A stretch of DNA of 64,000 nt from Arenicellales bacterium (GTDB taxonomy: Bacteria; Pseudomonadota; Gammaproteobacteria; BMS3Bbin11). Below the pieces are notes generated by a model, which saw only the letters and a list, made by a program, of their open reading frames with translations, was not told the origin of the DNA and searched no databases. Positions 17,488 to 27,414 of this stretch are shown in pieces; the first letter of the stretch is position 1; each line of letters starts with the position of its first letter. The stretch is from contig JARFQE010000076.1 of the NCBI GenBank assembly GCA_029287915.1, positions 1 to 64,000 on the forward strand. The letters run 5' to 3'. Position numbers and translations under genes: made by a program.

Positions 17488-18784
17488 AATTATTTACTTG
17501 TTTGCTCTTTTATACATTTTTTCAGGGCCAGCGGCAGCTGTCCCCAAAATTGAGCACTGGGAAACTGACAATGGTGCACGCGTCTATTTTATTGAGACCC
17601 ATGCACTGCCTGTAGTGGATGTGAATCTGGTATTTAATGCTGCCAGTGTTCGTGAGCCGGCTGAAAAGCAGGGACTGGCGATGTTGACCAGTAACATGCT
17701 GCTTGAGGGTAGTTCCGGGCTGGATAGTCAGGCTATTGCTGAGGGATTTGAAGACAGGGGCGCCGAGGTTGGAACCAGCAGTCTCAGGGATATGGCGATA
17801 GTCAGCCTGCGCTGCTTATCTGATAAAAAGTATCTTGAGCCGGTTGTAGAACATTTAGTAAAAGTTATAACAGATCCGGTTTTTCCAGAAAAGAATCTGG
17901 CAAGAGAAAAGGCCCGTTCCCTGACATCACTGGATCATAGCCTGCAACAGCCGAATACGGTCGGTAGTCGCCAACTCTATGAGAAACTATTTAACGGTCA
18001 TCCCTATGCAAATCATCCGCAAGGGACTCATGACAGTATAAATTCAATTACTCGGGCTGATCTGATTGATTTTTACAGACAATACTATGTTGCCAGTAAT
18101 ATGGTCATTGCTATAGTCGGAGATCTCAAGCTGGCTCAGGCCAGATCACTGGCCAAGAAAATCAGCATGAAATTCGCAACAGGTAAACCAGCTGCTGCGA
18201 TACCTGAAGTATCCCCTGTCAAAGGGGGAGAATATCGTATTGATTTCCCCTCTACCCAGTCACATGTGATGACTGGCTATCTTGGCATTAAACGCAATGA
18301 TCCACGCTACCTGGCTCTTAAAGTTGGAAACTATAGTCTTGGTGGAGGCGGATTCCAGTCACGAATGATGGACGAAATTCGTGAAAAGCGTGGCTTGAGT
18401 TATGGCGCCTACAGCTATTTTCTGTCGATGCAGCAAACAGGTCCATTTTTTGCTTCTTTAGCGACAGCAAATGATCAGGCTGAGGAGGCTTTCTCAGTCA
18501 GTAAGGAGGTTATTAAAGACTATCTGAAAACTGGTCCCACAGAGAAAGAGCTGGAGCTGGCAAAAAAGAATATCACTGGTGGTTTCCCGTTAACTATTGA
18601 TTCTAACAAAAAGCTGGTTCAGACATTGGCAGCGATCGGATTTTATCGCTTGCCTGATGATTATCTGGATACATATATTGAACGGGTCAATGCACTGGAC
18701 AGAATAGAGGTGACAGAGGCAATGCAATCGGTACTGGGCTCGAAAAATCATGTGACTGTAATTGTTGGTGCCGGGCAAAACTGA
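17480..18784 (+). CDS. M16 family peptidase, non-catalytic partner subunit
   Basis: The 434-residue secreted protein has an M16 fold but no HxxEH motif; the corresponding stretch reads GLAMLTSNMLLEGSSG. Conserved features include the substrate-binding motif GGGGFQSRMMDEIREKRGLSYG in the second domain (residues about 296-317, split by strand breaks). I start at ATG 17480 with GGAG nine bases upstream; the signal peptide is MRNRIIYLFALLYIFSGPAA. It overlaps the preceding active M16 gene by 8 nt, supporting a translated-together heterodimer. Confidence 0.92.
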   Translation, partial: RNRIIYLFALLYIFSGPAAAVPKIEHWETDNGARVYFIETHALPVVDVNLVFNAASVREPAEKQGLAMLTSNMLLEGSSGLDSQAIAEGFEDRGAEVGTSSLRDMAIVSLRCLSDKKYLEPVVEHLVKVITDPVFPEKNLAREKARSLTSLDHSLQQPNTVGSRQLYEKLFNGHPYANHPQGTHDSINSITRADLIDFYRQYYVASNMVIAIVGDLKLAQARSLAKKISMKFATGKPAAAIPEVSPVKGGEYRIDFPSTQSHVMTGYLGIKRNDPRYLALKVGNYSLGGGGFQSRMMDEIREKRGLSYGAYSYFLSMQQTGPFFASLATANDQAEEAFSVSKEVIKDYLKTGPTEKELELAKKNITGGFPLTIDSNKKLVQTLAAIGFYRLPDDYLDTYIERVNALDRIEVTEAMQSVLGSKNHVTVIVGAGQN

Positions 18785-18820
18785 CATCATGGATAGATCT
18801 CAGCTCGTTAAAGCGGGTCA

Positions 18821-19381
18821 ATGAAAACCAGCAAGGTGAGAATTATTGGCGGTGACTGGCGAGGTAGAAAGCTTGAATTTCCTGCCACTCTGCAACAGTT
18901 ACGTCCAACACCCGGGCGCATCCGGGAGACTCTGTTTAACTGGTTGACATATGATATTGTTGGGGCACGTTGTCTCGATCTCTATGCGGGTAGCGGCGCT
19001 CTCGGAGTTGAAGCACTTTCAAGAGGTGCTGCTGAAGTCACGTTTGTTGAGTCTGATCAGAAAAGTGCCAGGCTTCTACAAAAAAATCTGCTGCGGCTGG
19101 GCAATGCTTCCAAAGTCTATATAATGGATGCACGACGCTTTGTCAGGCAGATCAGCGGTGAATGGGATATAGTCTTTCTTGACCCACCCTACAGGCATGG
19201 TATGTTGAAGCAGATACTGCAATTACTGCATGAGTATGATTGCCTGGCAAAAAAGGCACTGGTATATATAGAGGCTGAACGTGAGCTGGGTGAGATAAAA
19301 TTACCGCCTGACTGGAAATACATTAAGAAAAAAAAGGAAGGGCAGATTGAATACTTTCTAGCCTCCAATTATTATGAATAG
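18821..19381 (+). CDS. rsmD: RsmD, 16S rRNA (guanine-966-N2)-methyltransferase
   Basis: RsmD methylates G966 of 16S rRNA in the assembling 30S subunit. The 186-residue protein has the SAM motif [20 protein letters not shown] (about residues 46-65), the N6/N2 amino-methyltransferase motif FLDPPYRHG (about 124-132) and the N-terminal [15 protein letters not shown]. Length is standard. It is followed by coaD 11 nt later, the common gammaproteobacterial order. Confidence 0.96.
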   Translation: MKTSKVRIIGGDWRGRKLEFPATLQQLRPTPGRIRETLFNWLTYDIVGARCLDLYAGSGALGVEALSRGAAEVTFVESDQKSARLLQKNLLRLGNASKVYIMDARRFVRQISGEWDIVFLDPPYRHGMLKQILQLLHEYDCLAKKALVYIEAERELGEIKLPPDWKYIKKKKEGQIEYFLASNYYE

Positions 19382-19392
19382 CGATCTATTTT

Positions 19393-19875
19393 ATGGCAAT
19401 TGCAATCTACCCTGGCACCTTTGATCCAGCAACACTAGGGCATCTCGACTTGATTAGCCGTGCTGCAAAGTTATTTGACGAAGTTATAGTTGGTGTCGCA
19501 GAAAACAGGGATAAAACACCGCTTTTTACACTTGAAGAAAGAGTCGAAATGCTGAAACAGGCCGCGAATGGTTTAGATAATGTAAGTGTTATTGGTTTTA
19601 ATAATCTACTGATTGACTGTGCGCGTGAATATAATGTAGATACCATATTGCGCGGCTTGCGAGCCGTGTCTGATTTTGAATATGAATTTCAGCTGGCTGC
19701 GATGAACAGGCACCTCGATCCCGGTATTGAAACCACATTTTTAACACCCTCCGAGAGTTATGCATTTCTTTCGTCAACCTTGATCAAGGAAGTGGCATCA
19801 CTGGGTGGGGATGTCTCTGAGTTTGTTCCACCACAGGTTATTAAAGCACTGAAAAGGGCATACACTAACACCTGA
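19393..19875 (+). CDS. coaD: CoaD, phosphopantetheine adenylyltransferase
   Basis: CoaD transfers AMP to 4'-phosphopantetheine to make dephospho-CoA. The 160-residue protein has the nucleotidyltransferase motif [19 protein letters not shown] with the TxGH core (L-G-H here, about residues 15-18), [19 protein letters not shown] and the C-terminal [20 protein letters not shown]. All are diagnostic for the family. Confidence 0.97.
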   Translation: MAIAIYPGTFDPATLGHLDLISRAAKLFDEVIVGVAENRDKTPLFTLEERVEMLKQAANGLDNVSVIGFNNLLIDCAREYNVDTILRGLRAVSDFEYEFQLAAMNRHLDPGIETTFLTPSESYAFLSSTLIKEVASLGGDVSEFVPPQVIKALKRAYTNT

Positions 19876-20011
19876 TAACCTTTCTGTTCTTGCTATATAT
19901 TATTTTTTTCTGTTTGCTTTCAGGCTAAACTGATAAAATTAAAATATATACTTCTTCTGTGATTTCCGTGATTAGCACTGATTTTGCAAAGTTTTTATCT
20001 TTTGTGAGTAA

Positions 20012-20266
<255 letters not shown>

Positions 20267-20318
20267 GTTATCCTGACGATGTATTTATGCAGTGTTAACA
20301 GTCTGTCGCGTCATTAAG

Positions 20319-22052
20319 ATGAAATTCCGTCCAGCAGTTATTTTGCTTGGCGGTTTTTTTTATCTTCTATCCCTGCCTCTTTATTCTGCCCAGCAAGATA
20401 AAGATCGCTCTGCCATTGCATCTGCTCATCCGCTTGCAACGGCTGCTGGTTTTGAGATTCTCGAGCAAGGGGGTAATGCGTTCGATGCTGCTGTTGCCAT
20501 CTCAGCTACCCTTGCCGTGGTTGAACCAATGGGCTCGGGTCTTGGTGGTGGAGGCTTCTGGTTATTGCACCGTGCCAGTGATGGTTTTCAGACCATGCTG
20601 GATGGGCGAGAAAAGGCACCTGCAGCAGCGACCCGGGATATGTATCTGGATAAACAGGGTAAGGTTATCGATCGCCTGTCTCTGGACGGCACATTAGCAG
20701 CTGCCATTCCTGGTCTGCCTGCGGCCCTGGTGCATCTGGCTTCGAACTATGGCAGTTTGCCATTACGCCAGTCTCTACTGCCCGCGATTCGCGCTGCTGA
20801 AAAAGGTTTCGCTGTTTACCCTCGATATCAGCAGCTGCTCGAGTTCAGGAAACCTTATTTAAATGATGCTGCTAAAGAAATATTTCTGAATAAATCGGGC
20901 GCGGTACCTGCTGTTGGCGCTGTAATTAGACAGGCTAACCTGGCCGCCACCTTGCGCAGGCTGGCGATTGGTCAGCGAGATGGATTTTATAAAGGGGAGA
21001 CAGCAAATAAATTACTTGATGCGGTGAACAGCTCAGGCGGCATCTGGACACAGGCCGACCTGGATAATTACCAGGTAGTGGAAAGAGTTCCAGTGACCGG
21101 TAATTATCGTGGTGCAAGGATTGTCACTGCAGCCCTGCCTTCGTCCGGTGGCATCGTGCTGGTTGAGATTTTAAATATATTGTCTGGCTTCGATCTTGAT
21201 GCGTTAACTCCACTGCAGAGAAAACAGAAGATTATCGAAGCAATGAGGCTGGCATACAGGGATCGTGCAGAATATCTCGGTGACGATGATTTTGTTCAGG
21301 TTGATCAGTCCAGACTGATATCAATGCCGTATGCTGACCAGTTGCGATCCACTATTACCGACAGGGCGATACCTTCAGAATTTTTGTCAGACAGGCCCGT
21401 GCCGGAAGGTCAGGACACTACGCATTTTTCAGTTATCGACCAGCAGGGCAACAGGGTATCGGCAACACTTAGTATTAATTATCCCTTCGGCTCAGGTGTC
21501 GTTGCTGCCGGGACAGGTGTTGTTTTAAATAATGAAATGGACGACTTTGCTGCGAGCCCCGGGGTGGAAAATGTTTATGGCCTGATTGGATCAGAGGCCA
21601 ATGCCATAGAAGCGGGAAAACGGCCTTTATCGAGTATGACACCTACTTTCGTAGAAGAAAATGGTACTGTGCTGGTTGTCGGTACGCCGGGTGGTAGTCG
21701 TATCATCAGCATGGTATTGCTAGCGGTTCTGGATTATCTACATGGCAGGGGTAGTATTAATGACTGGTTAGCACGTGGCCGCTTTCACCATCAGTACTAC
21801 CCTGATGTGGTTCAGTTTGAACCCGGTGCATTCAGTGAAGCCGAACAGGCACAGTTGTCGAATCTCGGTTATGAGCTAAAAGAGCTGCAGCGTATATATG
21901 GCAATATGCATGTGGTTTTACAGAATGGTGCTGATGGCAGTTTACAGGCTGCCAGCGACCCACGCTGGCTGGGAAAAGCAGAAGTAAAATCGCCCCAGAG
22001 AAAACAATCAAAAGATGTTGATGAGCTTAAAAAAATAGGCGCTAGTCAATAA
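20319..22052 (+). CDS. ggt: Gamma-glutamyltranspeptidase / glutathione hydrolase
   Basis: This periplasmic N-terminal nucleophile hydrolase cleaves gamma-glutamyl bonds, mainly of glutathione. A signal peptide (about residues 1-24, LLGGFFYLLSLPLYSAQ) precedes the large subunit, with GSGLGGGGFWLLH near residue 70. Autocleavage is expected before the nucleophile threonine in QDTTHFSVID (about residue 368). The small subunit has NEMDDF and RPLSSMTPTFV and the oxyanion motif GTPGGSRI. I start at ATG 20319 rather than the upstream frame. The 577-residue length is normal. Confidence 0.95.
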   Translation: MKFRPAVILLGGFFYLLSLPLYSAQQDKDRSAIASAHPLATAAGFEILEQGGNAFDAAVAISATLAVVEPMGSGLGGGGFWLLHRASDGFQTMLDGREKAPAAATRDMYLDKQGKVIDRLSLDGTLAAAIPGLPAALVHLASNYGSLPLRQSLLPAIRAAEKGFAVYPRYQQLLEFRKPYLNDAAKEIFLNKSGAVPAVGAVIRQANLAATLRRLAIGQRDGFYKGETANKLLDAVNSSGGIWTQADLDNYQVVERVPVTGNYRGARIVTAALPSSGGIVLVEILNILSGFDLDALTPLQRKQKIIEAMRLAYRDRAEYLGDDDFVQVDQSRLISMPYADQLRSTITDRAIPSEFLSDRPVPEGQDTTHFSVIDQQGNRVSATLSINYPFGSGVVAAGTGVVLNNEMDDFAASPGVENVYGLIGSEANAIEAGKRPLSSMTPTFVEENGTVLVVGTPGGSRIISMVLLAVLDYLHGRGSINDWLARGRFHHQYYPDVVQFEPGAFSEAEQAQLSNLGYELKELQRIYGNMHVVLQNGADGSLQAASDPRWLGKAEVKSPQRKQSKDVDELKKIGASQ

Positions 22053-22067
22053 AATAGCGCCCTGTTT
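22038..22067 (+). terminator. Likely terminator overlapping the ggt stop
   Basis: GGCGCTA at 22038-22044 pairs with TAGCGCC at 22055-22061 across a 10-nt loop, followed by CTGTTTT. The U tract is short, so it is a weaker candidate. It lies between the convergent ggt and dynamin-like genes. Confidence 0.5.
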
Positions 22068-22083
22068 TACAAAGTGAACATTC

Positions 22084-24057
22084 TTAAGCGATGGCTTTGG
22101 ATTGTTCCTCTGTTTCGTTTGAGACAAGTATTTTTTCCATCTTCCTATTAATGTGTTTCATCTTATTACCCTGTTCAATGATTCCATCTCTGACATATCT
22201 CAATTCTGCCAGCCGGTCATCAAGGGTGTCGCTTGCCTTGTGGATGCGTTTAATGCTTTCGAGGCGACGTCGCAGCTGAATCTGGTGTTCCCTGATCTGT
22301 GCTTCCATCGGTGACATGATCGTTTTTAGCCAGTTATCAGCATCCTTGTTGGCTTTCTGAAATATCTGTCTGATTCTTGATGAGACAGAATCAAAAAAAC
22401 GTTCAGTAATAACACCCTGATCAAGCATGACCAGTGAAGTTGTTTTAACGAATCGTTCGCTGCTCTGTTCAAGTCGTTTTATCTCACGTAGATACTTTCT
22501 TGTTGAATAGCCTCCCGGTCTGATATTCACTAGTCCATGTTCTTCCTGAAAATTAGAATAAACGCCCTGCATTAGCTCCTTAATTTCATTTGACTGATCT
22601 GATGCAGCGTTAAAGGCCTCATAAACAGATGAGAAAAATTTCGTCATCGCGGTCTTGATACCCCTGCTGGTAAAACTTATTTTCATATTCTTTCGCGTTT
22701 TAGCAATAGTTGTTTCTATCGCCTTCGGATCAAGATGTTGATAAAGCGCAACTGTCTGTCGCGTGAATATGCTGCGAGTTGCCTGAAAACGTTGCAGGCT
22801 ACGTTCCAGGTGATTCTTGTCAGTCTTGACTTTAAGCAGCATGTTTTCGATGACTTCGGTATTTTTGCTGCTCAGGCCATCGAGCTCAGAGATATGTTCA
22901 TCTACGCCGGCCAGCCGTTGCTCAATCACCAGATTGATTGACCTGTCCATATCGGACATATCACGTTTGACATTATCCGTCACAATGTCTCGCTTGGCAG
23001 GGATGAGCATGTCAGACAGTGCATCTTCTAGTTCAAGGATACGACTTTTCTTTAACATTTTATTTTTGTGGCGGATTTTGGCAGTTAACGCCTTCTGTGC
23101 CGAAACCGGAAAAATCATCTCTTCATCTACATTGAGAATTTTTGCTGTTTCCTGTACCTGGCTGTTAATCTCTTCGGTGATCTCTTTCTGATCACGCAGG
23201 TCATCCCACAATACATCTATCTTGTTCAGGATGACGAGTCGGCCTTTTGCTCTGGAAGACATTTCACCCATATTGATATGATCTCTCCAGACCGCAAGAT
23301 CAGACTTTGTCACCCCTGTGTCTGCAGCCAGGATGAACATTACACCATGTGCACTGGCAAGCATGTTCAGTGTTAATTCAGGCTCGGCGCCAAGTGCATT
23401 TAATCCCGGTGTGTCGAGTATCACCAGGCCCTTGTCCAGCAGTGGGTGAGGAAAATTGATAATGGCATGTCGCCAGCGTGGTATTTCCACTTCACCATTT
23501 TCATCTACATGCAGGCCATCTTCATGACCCTCATCACTGGTAATATGCAAACCGAGGTTCTCAGCATGTTCGGGCTTTACTTTATTGACCTCGGTAATAT
23601 GCTTGAGCACATCTGCAATCTGCTCGGGAGAATCTATGTCCAGCGGATAATCACTCCATTCTTCAGGCATGCTTTTATACTCCTGAATGCTGGTGCCGGT
23701 AGAGCGTGTATCAATAGGTAAAAGGCGAACCGACGGTTCAAAATCATGGTCATACATCAACTCACTCGGACACATGGTAGTACGACCTGCACTGGATGGC
23801 AGTACACGTTTGCCCAAAGTCGAGAAAAATATTGCGTTTATCAGTTCCGATTTGCCGCGTGAAAATTCAGCCACAAAGGCAATATAAAGTTTGTCATCAT
23901 TGAGCGTATTGATGATTTGATTCAAGCGTTGTTCAGTATGGGCATTTGTCAGGTCTTCAGCCTTCGCAACATCACGATATTTCTTGATGACGTTTCTTAC
24001 CTGTTTCCGCCATTCACTATACGCTTCAAAATCATCAATAATTCCATGTTTAGTCAT
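22084..24057 (-). CDS. Bacterial dynamin-like GTPase
   Basis: The 657-residue protein has an N-terminal dynamin-type GTPase domain: G1 AEFSRGKSELINA (about residues 63-75), G2 threonines in SAGRTTMCPSE, G3 LDTPGLNALG (about 214-223) and G4 ILNKIDVLWD. Long helical coiled-coil regions (about 340-460 and 590-650) follow. It contains no clear transmembrane segment, though a mid-protein helical tip may bind lipid. Bacterial dynamin-like proteins remodel or protect membranes; some occur as pairs, but only one is present here. Specific role not inferable. Confidence 0.88.
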   Translation of the reverse strand: MTKHGIIDDFEAYSEWRKQVRNVIKKYRDVAKAEDLTNAHTEQRLNQIINTLNDDKLYIAFVAEFSRGKSELINAIFFSTLGKRVLPSSAGRTTMCPSELMYDHDFEPSVRLLPIDTRSTGTSIQEYKSMPEEWSDYPLDIDSPEQIADVLKHITEVNKVKPEHAENLGLHITSDEGHEDGLHVDENGEVEIPRWRHAIINFPHPLLDKGLVILDTPGLNALGAEPELTLNMLASAHGVMFILAADTGVTKSDLAVWRDHINMGEMSSRAKGRLVILNKIDVLWDDLRDQKEITEEINSQVQETAKILNVDEEMIFPVSAQKALTAKIRHKNKMLKKSRILELEDALSDMLIPAKRDIVTDNVKRDMSDMDRSINLVIEQRLAGVDEHISELDGLSSKNTEVIENMLLKVKTDKNHLERSLQRFQATRSIFTRQTVALYQHLDPKAIETTIAKTRKNMKISFTSRGIKTAMTKFFSSVYEAFNAASDQSNEIKELMQGVYSNFQEEHGLVNIRPGGYSTRKYLREIKRLEQSSERFVKTTSLVMLDQGVITERFFDSVSSRIRQIFQKANKDADNWLKTIMSPMEAQIREHQIQLRRRLESIKRIHKASDTLDDRLAELRYVRDGIIEQGNKMKHINRKMEKILVSNETEEQSKAIA

Positions 24058-24248
24058 CGAAAGCCTCTCTGGTTTGACTTCTCCTGGAAATATAAATATA
24101 GATCAGTTCCAGTTAAATACAAGAATTTATGGCAGTTCCATTGCAAACTTAAAGTGCTTTGTTAAGAGTGTTCTGTTCTAATTAATCCTTCTGAATCAAA
24201 TTGGCATAATCCAATGACTGGTACAAGCAATTATCACACAGACGGTAG

Positions 24249-25067
24249 TTATTTCTGGCAGTTCGGACAATAAAAGCTTGAGCGCTGGCCAATCACTTTT
24301 CGTTTGATAATATTGTTGCATTGCAGGCAGTTATCGCCCTCCCTGGCATAGACAAAAAGACTCTGTTTGAAGTAGCCGGCTTTTCCATTGCTATCGGTGA
24401 AGTCCTGTAGAGTTGTACCACCGGCAGCGATTGCCCGGGTCAGTACCTGCTGGATAGCAATAACCAGTCTTGAGCATGACTCACGTGACAGCCTGGCTGC
24501 TGATTTACCGGGCCGTATTCCTGCATGAAAAAGGGCTTCTGAAGCATAGATATTGCCAATGCCTGTCACGATATGCGAGTCCATGATGAGATTCTTTATG
24601 CAACAACGGCGGTTACGTGTCTGTTTATATAGATATTCTGTATTAAATTTATCATCAAGAGGCTCGGGCCCAAGAGAAGCCAGTAAGGCATGTCTGTCAG
24701 GTGCCTGATCTGTCCAGAGAACGGCTCCAAAGCGCCGCGGATCTCGAAAACGCAGGACCGTGCCATGACTAAACAAGATTTCGATATGTTCATGCTTGTC
24801 AGCAGGGGTATTCTGATCAACGATGCGTAAGCTTCCCGACATGCCAAGATGGATTATCAGGTGTCCATTCATACAGTCGAACAATAGGTACTTGGCACGG
24901 CGGCTAACAGACAGGATCTTCTGTCCTGGCATCCTGGTTTGTAATTCGTCTACTGGCACAGGCCAGCGTAAATTTGGATTATTTACACGAACCTCTGAAA
25001 TGCTGCGACCAACTATATGGGTGGCAATGCCGCGACATGTTGTTTCTACCTCAGGTAGTTCAGGCAT
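24249..25067 (-). CDS. mutM: MutM, formamidopyrimidine-DNA glycosylase
   Basis: MutM removes 8-oxoguanine and formamidopyrimidines and cuts the abasic site. The start MPELPEVETTCRGI leaves the catalytic proline (P2) and glutamate (E3) after methionine removal, fixing ATG 25067; the longer frame is not real. The H2TH region includes HIVTGIGNIYASEALF, and the C-terminal zinc finger has CLQCNNIIKRKVIGQRSSFYCPNC. The 272-residue length is normal. Confidence 0.97.
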   Translation of the reverse strand: MPELPEVETTCRGIATHIVGRSISEVRVNNPNLRWPVPVDELQTRMPGQKILSVSRRAKYLLFDCMNGHLIIHLGMSGSLRIVDQNTPADKHEHIEILFSHGTVLRFRDPRRFGAVLWTDQAPDRHALLASLGPEPLDDKFNTEYLYKQTRNRRCCIKNLIMDSHIVTGIGNIYASEALFHAGIRPGKSAARLSRESCSRLVIAIQQVLTRAIAAGGTTLQDFTDSNGKAGYFKQSLFVYAREGDNCLQCNNIIKRKVIGQRSSFYCPNCQK

Positions 25068-25147
25068 GATTATGGGGATAATTTTGTGGTTAAGATAAAT
25101 GCTTAAACAGGTACAATTCAACAACGATAAAAAACAAGAGCAGATTT

Positions 25148-26167
25148 ATGACAGACAAAGTTGAGCTGGTCAATGACAGCAGGAGCTTTAGCACTGAAAC
25201 AGGAGAGAATATTCTTGGTGCGGCATTGAGACAGGGTATTGTCATCCCACATAACTGTCGCAATGGTTTTTGCGGCAGCTGTATCGGGCTTCTACATAAC
25301 GGTGATGTTGAGTACGAAGGTGATGAAAGGCCGCGTGCACTGAGCGAGGAGAAAGAGAAAGAGGGATTTGTCGTCTGCTGCCAGGCGAAAACCAACGGCG
25401 ATATCCTGCTGGAAGTTGAAACTATTGATGCGGTAGCTGATACCGAAATCAAGACCCTGCCGTGTCGTGTAAGCCGCCTGGTAAAACTGGCTGATGATGT
25501 AATGCTGATGATGTTAAAACTACCTCCACATGAAAAATTTCAATTTCATGCCGGCCAGTATCTGGATATTTTATTGCGAGATGGCCGTCGCCGTAGCTTT
25601 TCCATGGCGAGTTCACCGTCTAGCGAATTGATCGAATTGCATATACGTAAAGTCCCGGACGGGTCCTTTACCGGAGAGGTCTTCAACGAAATGAAAGAAA
25701 AAGATATGCTTCGAATTCAGGGGCCTTTTGGAACATTCATTCTGCGCGATGATAATTCACGCCCTGCGATCTTAATTGCCGGTGGAACAGGGCTTGCACC
25801 TTTGAAGAGCATGCTGGAAAGAGTCAGGGAACAGGGTTGTGACAGGCCACTGCACCTGTACTGGGGTGCAAGGGATGTCAGGGATCTGTACTTCCACCAG
25901 GAACTGAATCTATGGACGAAGGAACTTGATTGTCTAACATATACACCGGTTTTATCTGAGCCAGATGCTGCTGAGAGTTGGAGCGGTGCAACCGGCTGGG
26001 TGCATGAAGCAGTGTTAGTAGATTTTCCTGACTTACAGGGGGTTGATGTCTACGCTAGCGGCCCGCCACCGATGATTAACGCTATTCAGAATACTTTTCC
26101 AGAAAAAGGTCTACAGCAGGGGCATTTTTATTTTGATTCGTTTGAATATGCCAGTGACGGTGCATGA
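25148..26167 (+). CDS. 2Fe-2S ferredoxin/FAD/NAD(P)H reductase (AscD-like, CDP-6-deoxy-3,4-glucoseen reductase family)
   Basis: The N-terminal plant-type ferredoxin domain has cluster cysteines HNCRNGFCGSCIGL and a fourth in VVCCQAK (about residues 37-80). An FAD domain follows with RRSFSMASSP (RxYS-type), and then an NAD(P) domain with AGGTGLAPLKSML, finishing with YASGPPPMINAI and a short tail. Database names often call this CDP-6-deoxy-delta-3,4-glucoseen reductase, but no deoxysugar genes are nearby; it is more likely a general electron-transfer partner, in some bacteria of oxygenases. The end overlaps the convergent hemY gene by 40 nt. Confidence 0.9.
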   Translation: MTDKVELVNDSRSFSTETGENILGAALRQGIVIPHNCRNGFCGSCIGLLHNGDVEYEGDERPRALSEEKEKEGFVVCCQAKTNGDILLEVETIDAVADTEIKTLPCRVSRLVKLADDVMLMMLKLPPHEKFQFHAGQYLDILLRDGRRRSFSMASSPSSELIELHIRKVPDGSFTGEVFNEMKEKDMLRIQGPFGTFILRDDNSRPAILIAGGTGLAPLKSMLERVREQGCDRPLHLYWGARDVRDLYFHQELNLWTKELDCLTYTPVLSEPDAAESWSGATGWVHEAVLVDFPDLQGVDVYASGPPPMINAIQNTFPEKGLQQGHFYFDSFEYASDGA

Positions 26168-27414
26168 GTTTCCAGTTCCGCGCCCTGCGATTCGAGGCGT
26201 GGATTTTGCTGTAGAGTTAAGTCCTGTGATTGATTGTTGAGACAGTTTTCAAGTCCACGTTTGTAAATCTTGAGAGCAGAATCATTTTCATCCAGTGACT
26301 CATGCAAGCGGGCGAGCTCCAGGAAGGCCTCGTTGTTATCACCATTTTGCACGGCCACTTCGAGAAAACTACGCGCCATACCCCATAACTGGTTCTGTAT
26401 CGCTAATCTGCCCATACACAGCATCAGCTGGGAGTCGGTTGGGTGTTCAGCAAGCAGTGATTCAGCGTATTTGAGCTGTGCGCCGGGGTCATCTGTTTTA
26501 ACTTGCCCATAGATCTCTATCAGTTCTTCAGACCACTGCTTTTTTAGTGCACTACGAAGTTGAGTTTCAGCTTCATTATGCTTGTCAAAACGGAGTAGAG
26601 TGCGGCAGTAGCTGGCAATGACAGTGACTTGTTTGTGAGAACTTCTTGGCAGAATTTGCCAGTTTTGCTCGAGAACGGAAATGTTGTTACTCGATGCGAG
26701 TAATTTTGTCGCTGCCAGTGTTTGTATTGTCGACAGGTCATTTTCATTCAGCGGGTGATGTCGGCTGGTGCTAGCAATCACTGACAGAAGCTCCTGCCAT
26801 TGTTCTGTTTGCGTGAGTAATTTTATCAGGCTGCGCATGATGGCGGGATTAGTAGGGGCAACTTCACTTAGACTGCGTGCTGTAGCCAGTGCTTGCTCAG
26901 TTTGACCTGCCAGATGTTGCATGGTGCATTGCGCAATCCCGATAGCCATTTCAGTGTCGTCTGATGGTGGACTGCCCAACTTGCTTGCCTCGTCAAGATA
27001 GTCATCTCGTTTCTGAAAATCTTCTTCCTGTTGGGCATTCCAGGCAGCCGAAAGGAGATTTAGTTCAGCCAGAGGATTATCTTCCAGTTTTTTCGTTAGA
27101 AGTTTCTCAGCCTGGGTCCAGTTGCCCTTAATGGTCTCTACAAGTCCTTTGCGCGTATATTCGATTGCCTGATCCTTGCTGCGCAGACGTTGCCAGCGAC
27201 GGACTCCTTCAGGTGCAGAAATTAATTTATTCAGCAGGCGTATTAACAGATAAAAAATAATGAAACTAATAAACAGTGCAAGGATAAATATCATTACTGA
27301 TGTTTCAATGGACCATGGCTCGCGCATAATCAGCACGTATCCAGGGTTTTCAGCAAGGATAGTCAGTCCAATCCCCGCAGATAGAGCGATAAAAAGTATC
27401 AGCAGGAAACGCAT
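26128..27414 (-). CDS. hemY: HemY, TPR-containing protein of the hemCDXY cluster
   Basis: The 428-residue protein has two N-terminal membrane helices (about residues 1-20 and 40-63) and a HemY_N domain, then TPR helices to the C terminus. Proteobacterial HemY is encoded with hemC-hemD-hemX but is distinct from the Gram-positive protoporphyrinogen oxidase of the same name; its exact activity in heme synthesis is not settled. The start overlaps the hemX stop (TAATG). The 3' end runs into the convergent reductase gene. Confidence 0.93.
   Translation of the reverse strand: MRFLLILFIALSAGIGLTILAENPGYVLIMREPWSIETSVMIFILALFISFIIFYLLIRLLNKLISAPEGVRRWQRLRSKDQAIEYTRKGLVETIKGNWTQAEKLLTKKLEDNPLAELNLLSAAWNAQQEEDFQKRDDYLDEASKLGSPPSDDTEMAIGIAQCTMQHLAGQTEQALATARSLSEVAPTNPAIMRSLIKLLTQTEQWQELLSVIASTSRHHPLNENDLSTIQTLAATKLLASSNNISVLEQNWQILPRSSHKQVTVIASYCRTLLRFDKHNEAETQLRSALKKQWSEELIEIYGQVKTDDPGAQLKYAESLLAEHPTDSQLMLCMGRLAIQNQLWGMARSFLEVAVQNGDNNEAFLELARLHESLDENDSALKIYKRGLENCLNNQSQDLTLQQNPRLESQGAELETHAPSLAYSNESK

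Noticed and set aside
22091-24181. Plus-strand frames opposite the dynamin-like gene
   Set aside because: They are complements of a well-supported GTPase gene and have no ribosome sites or recognisable domains.
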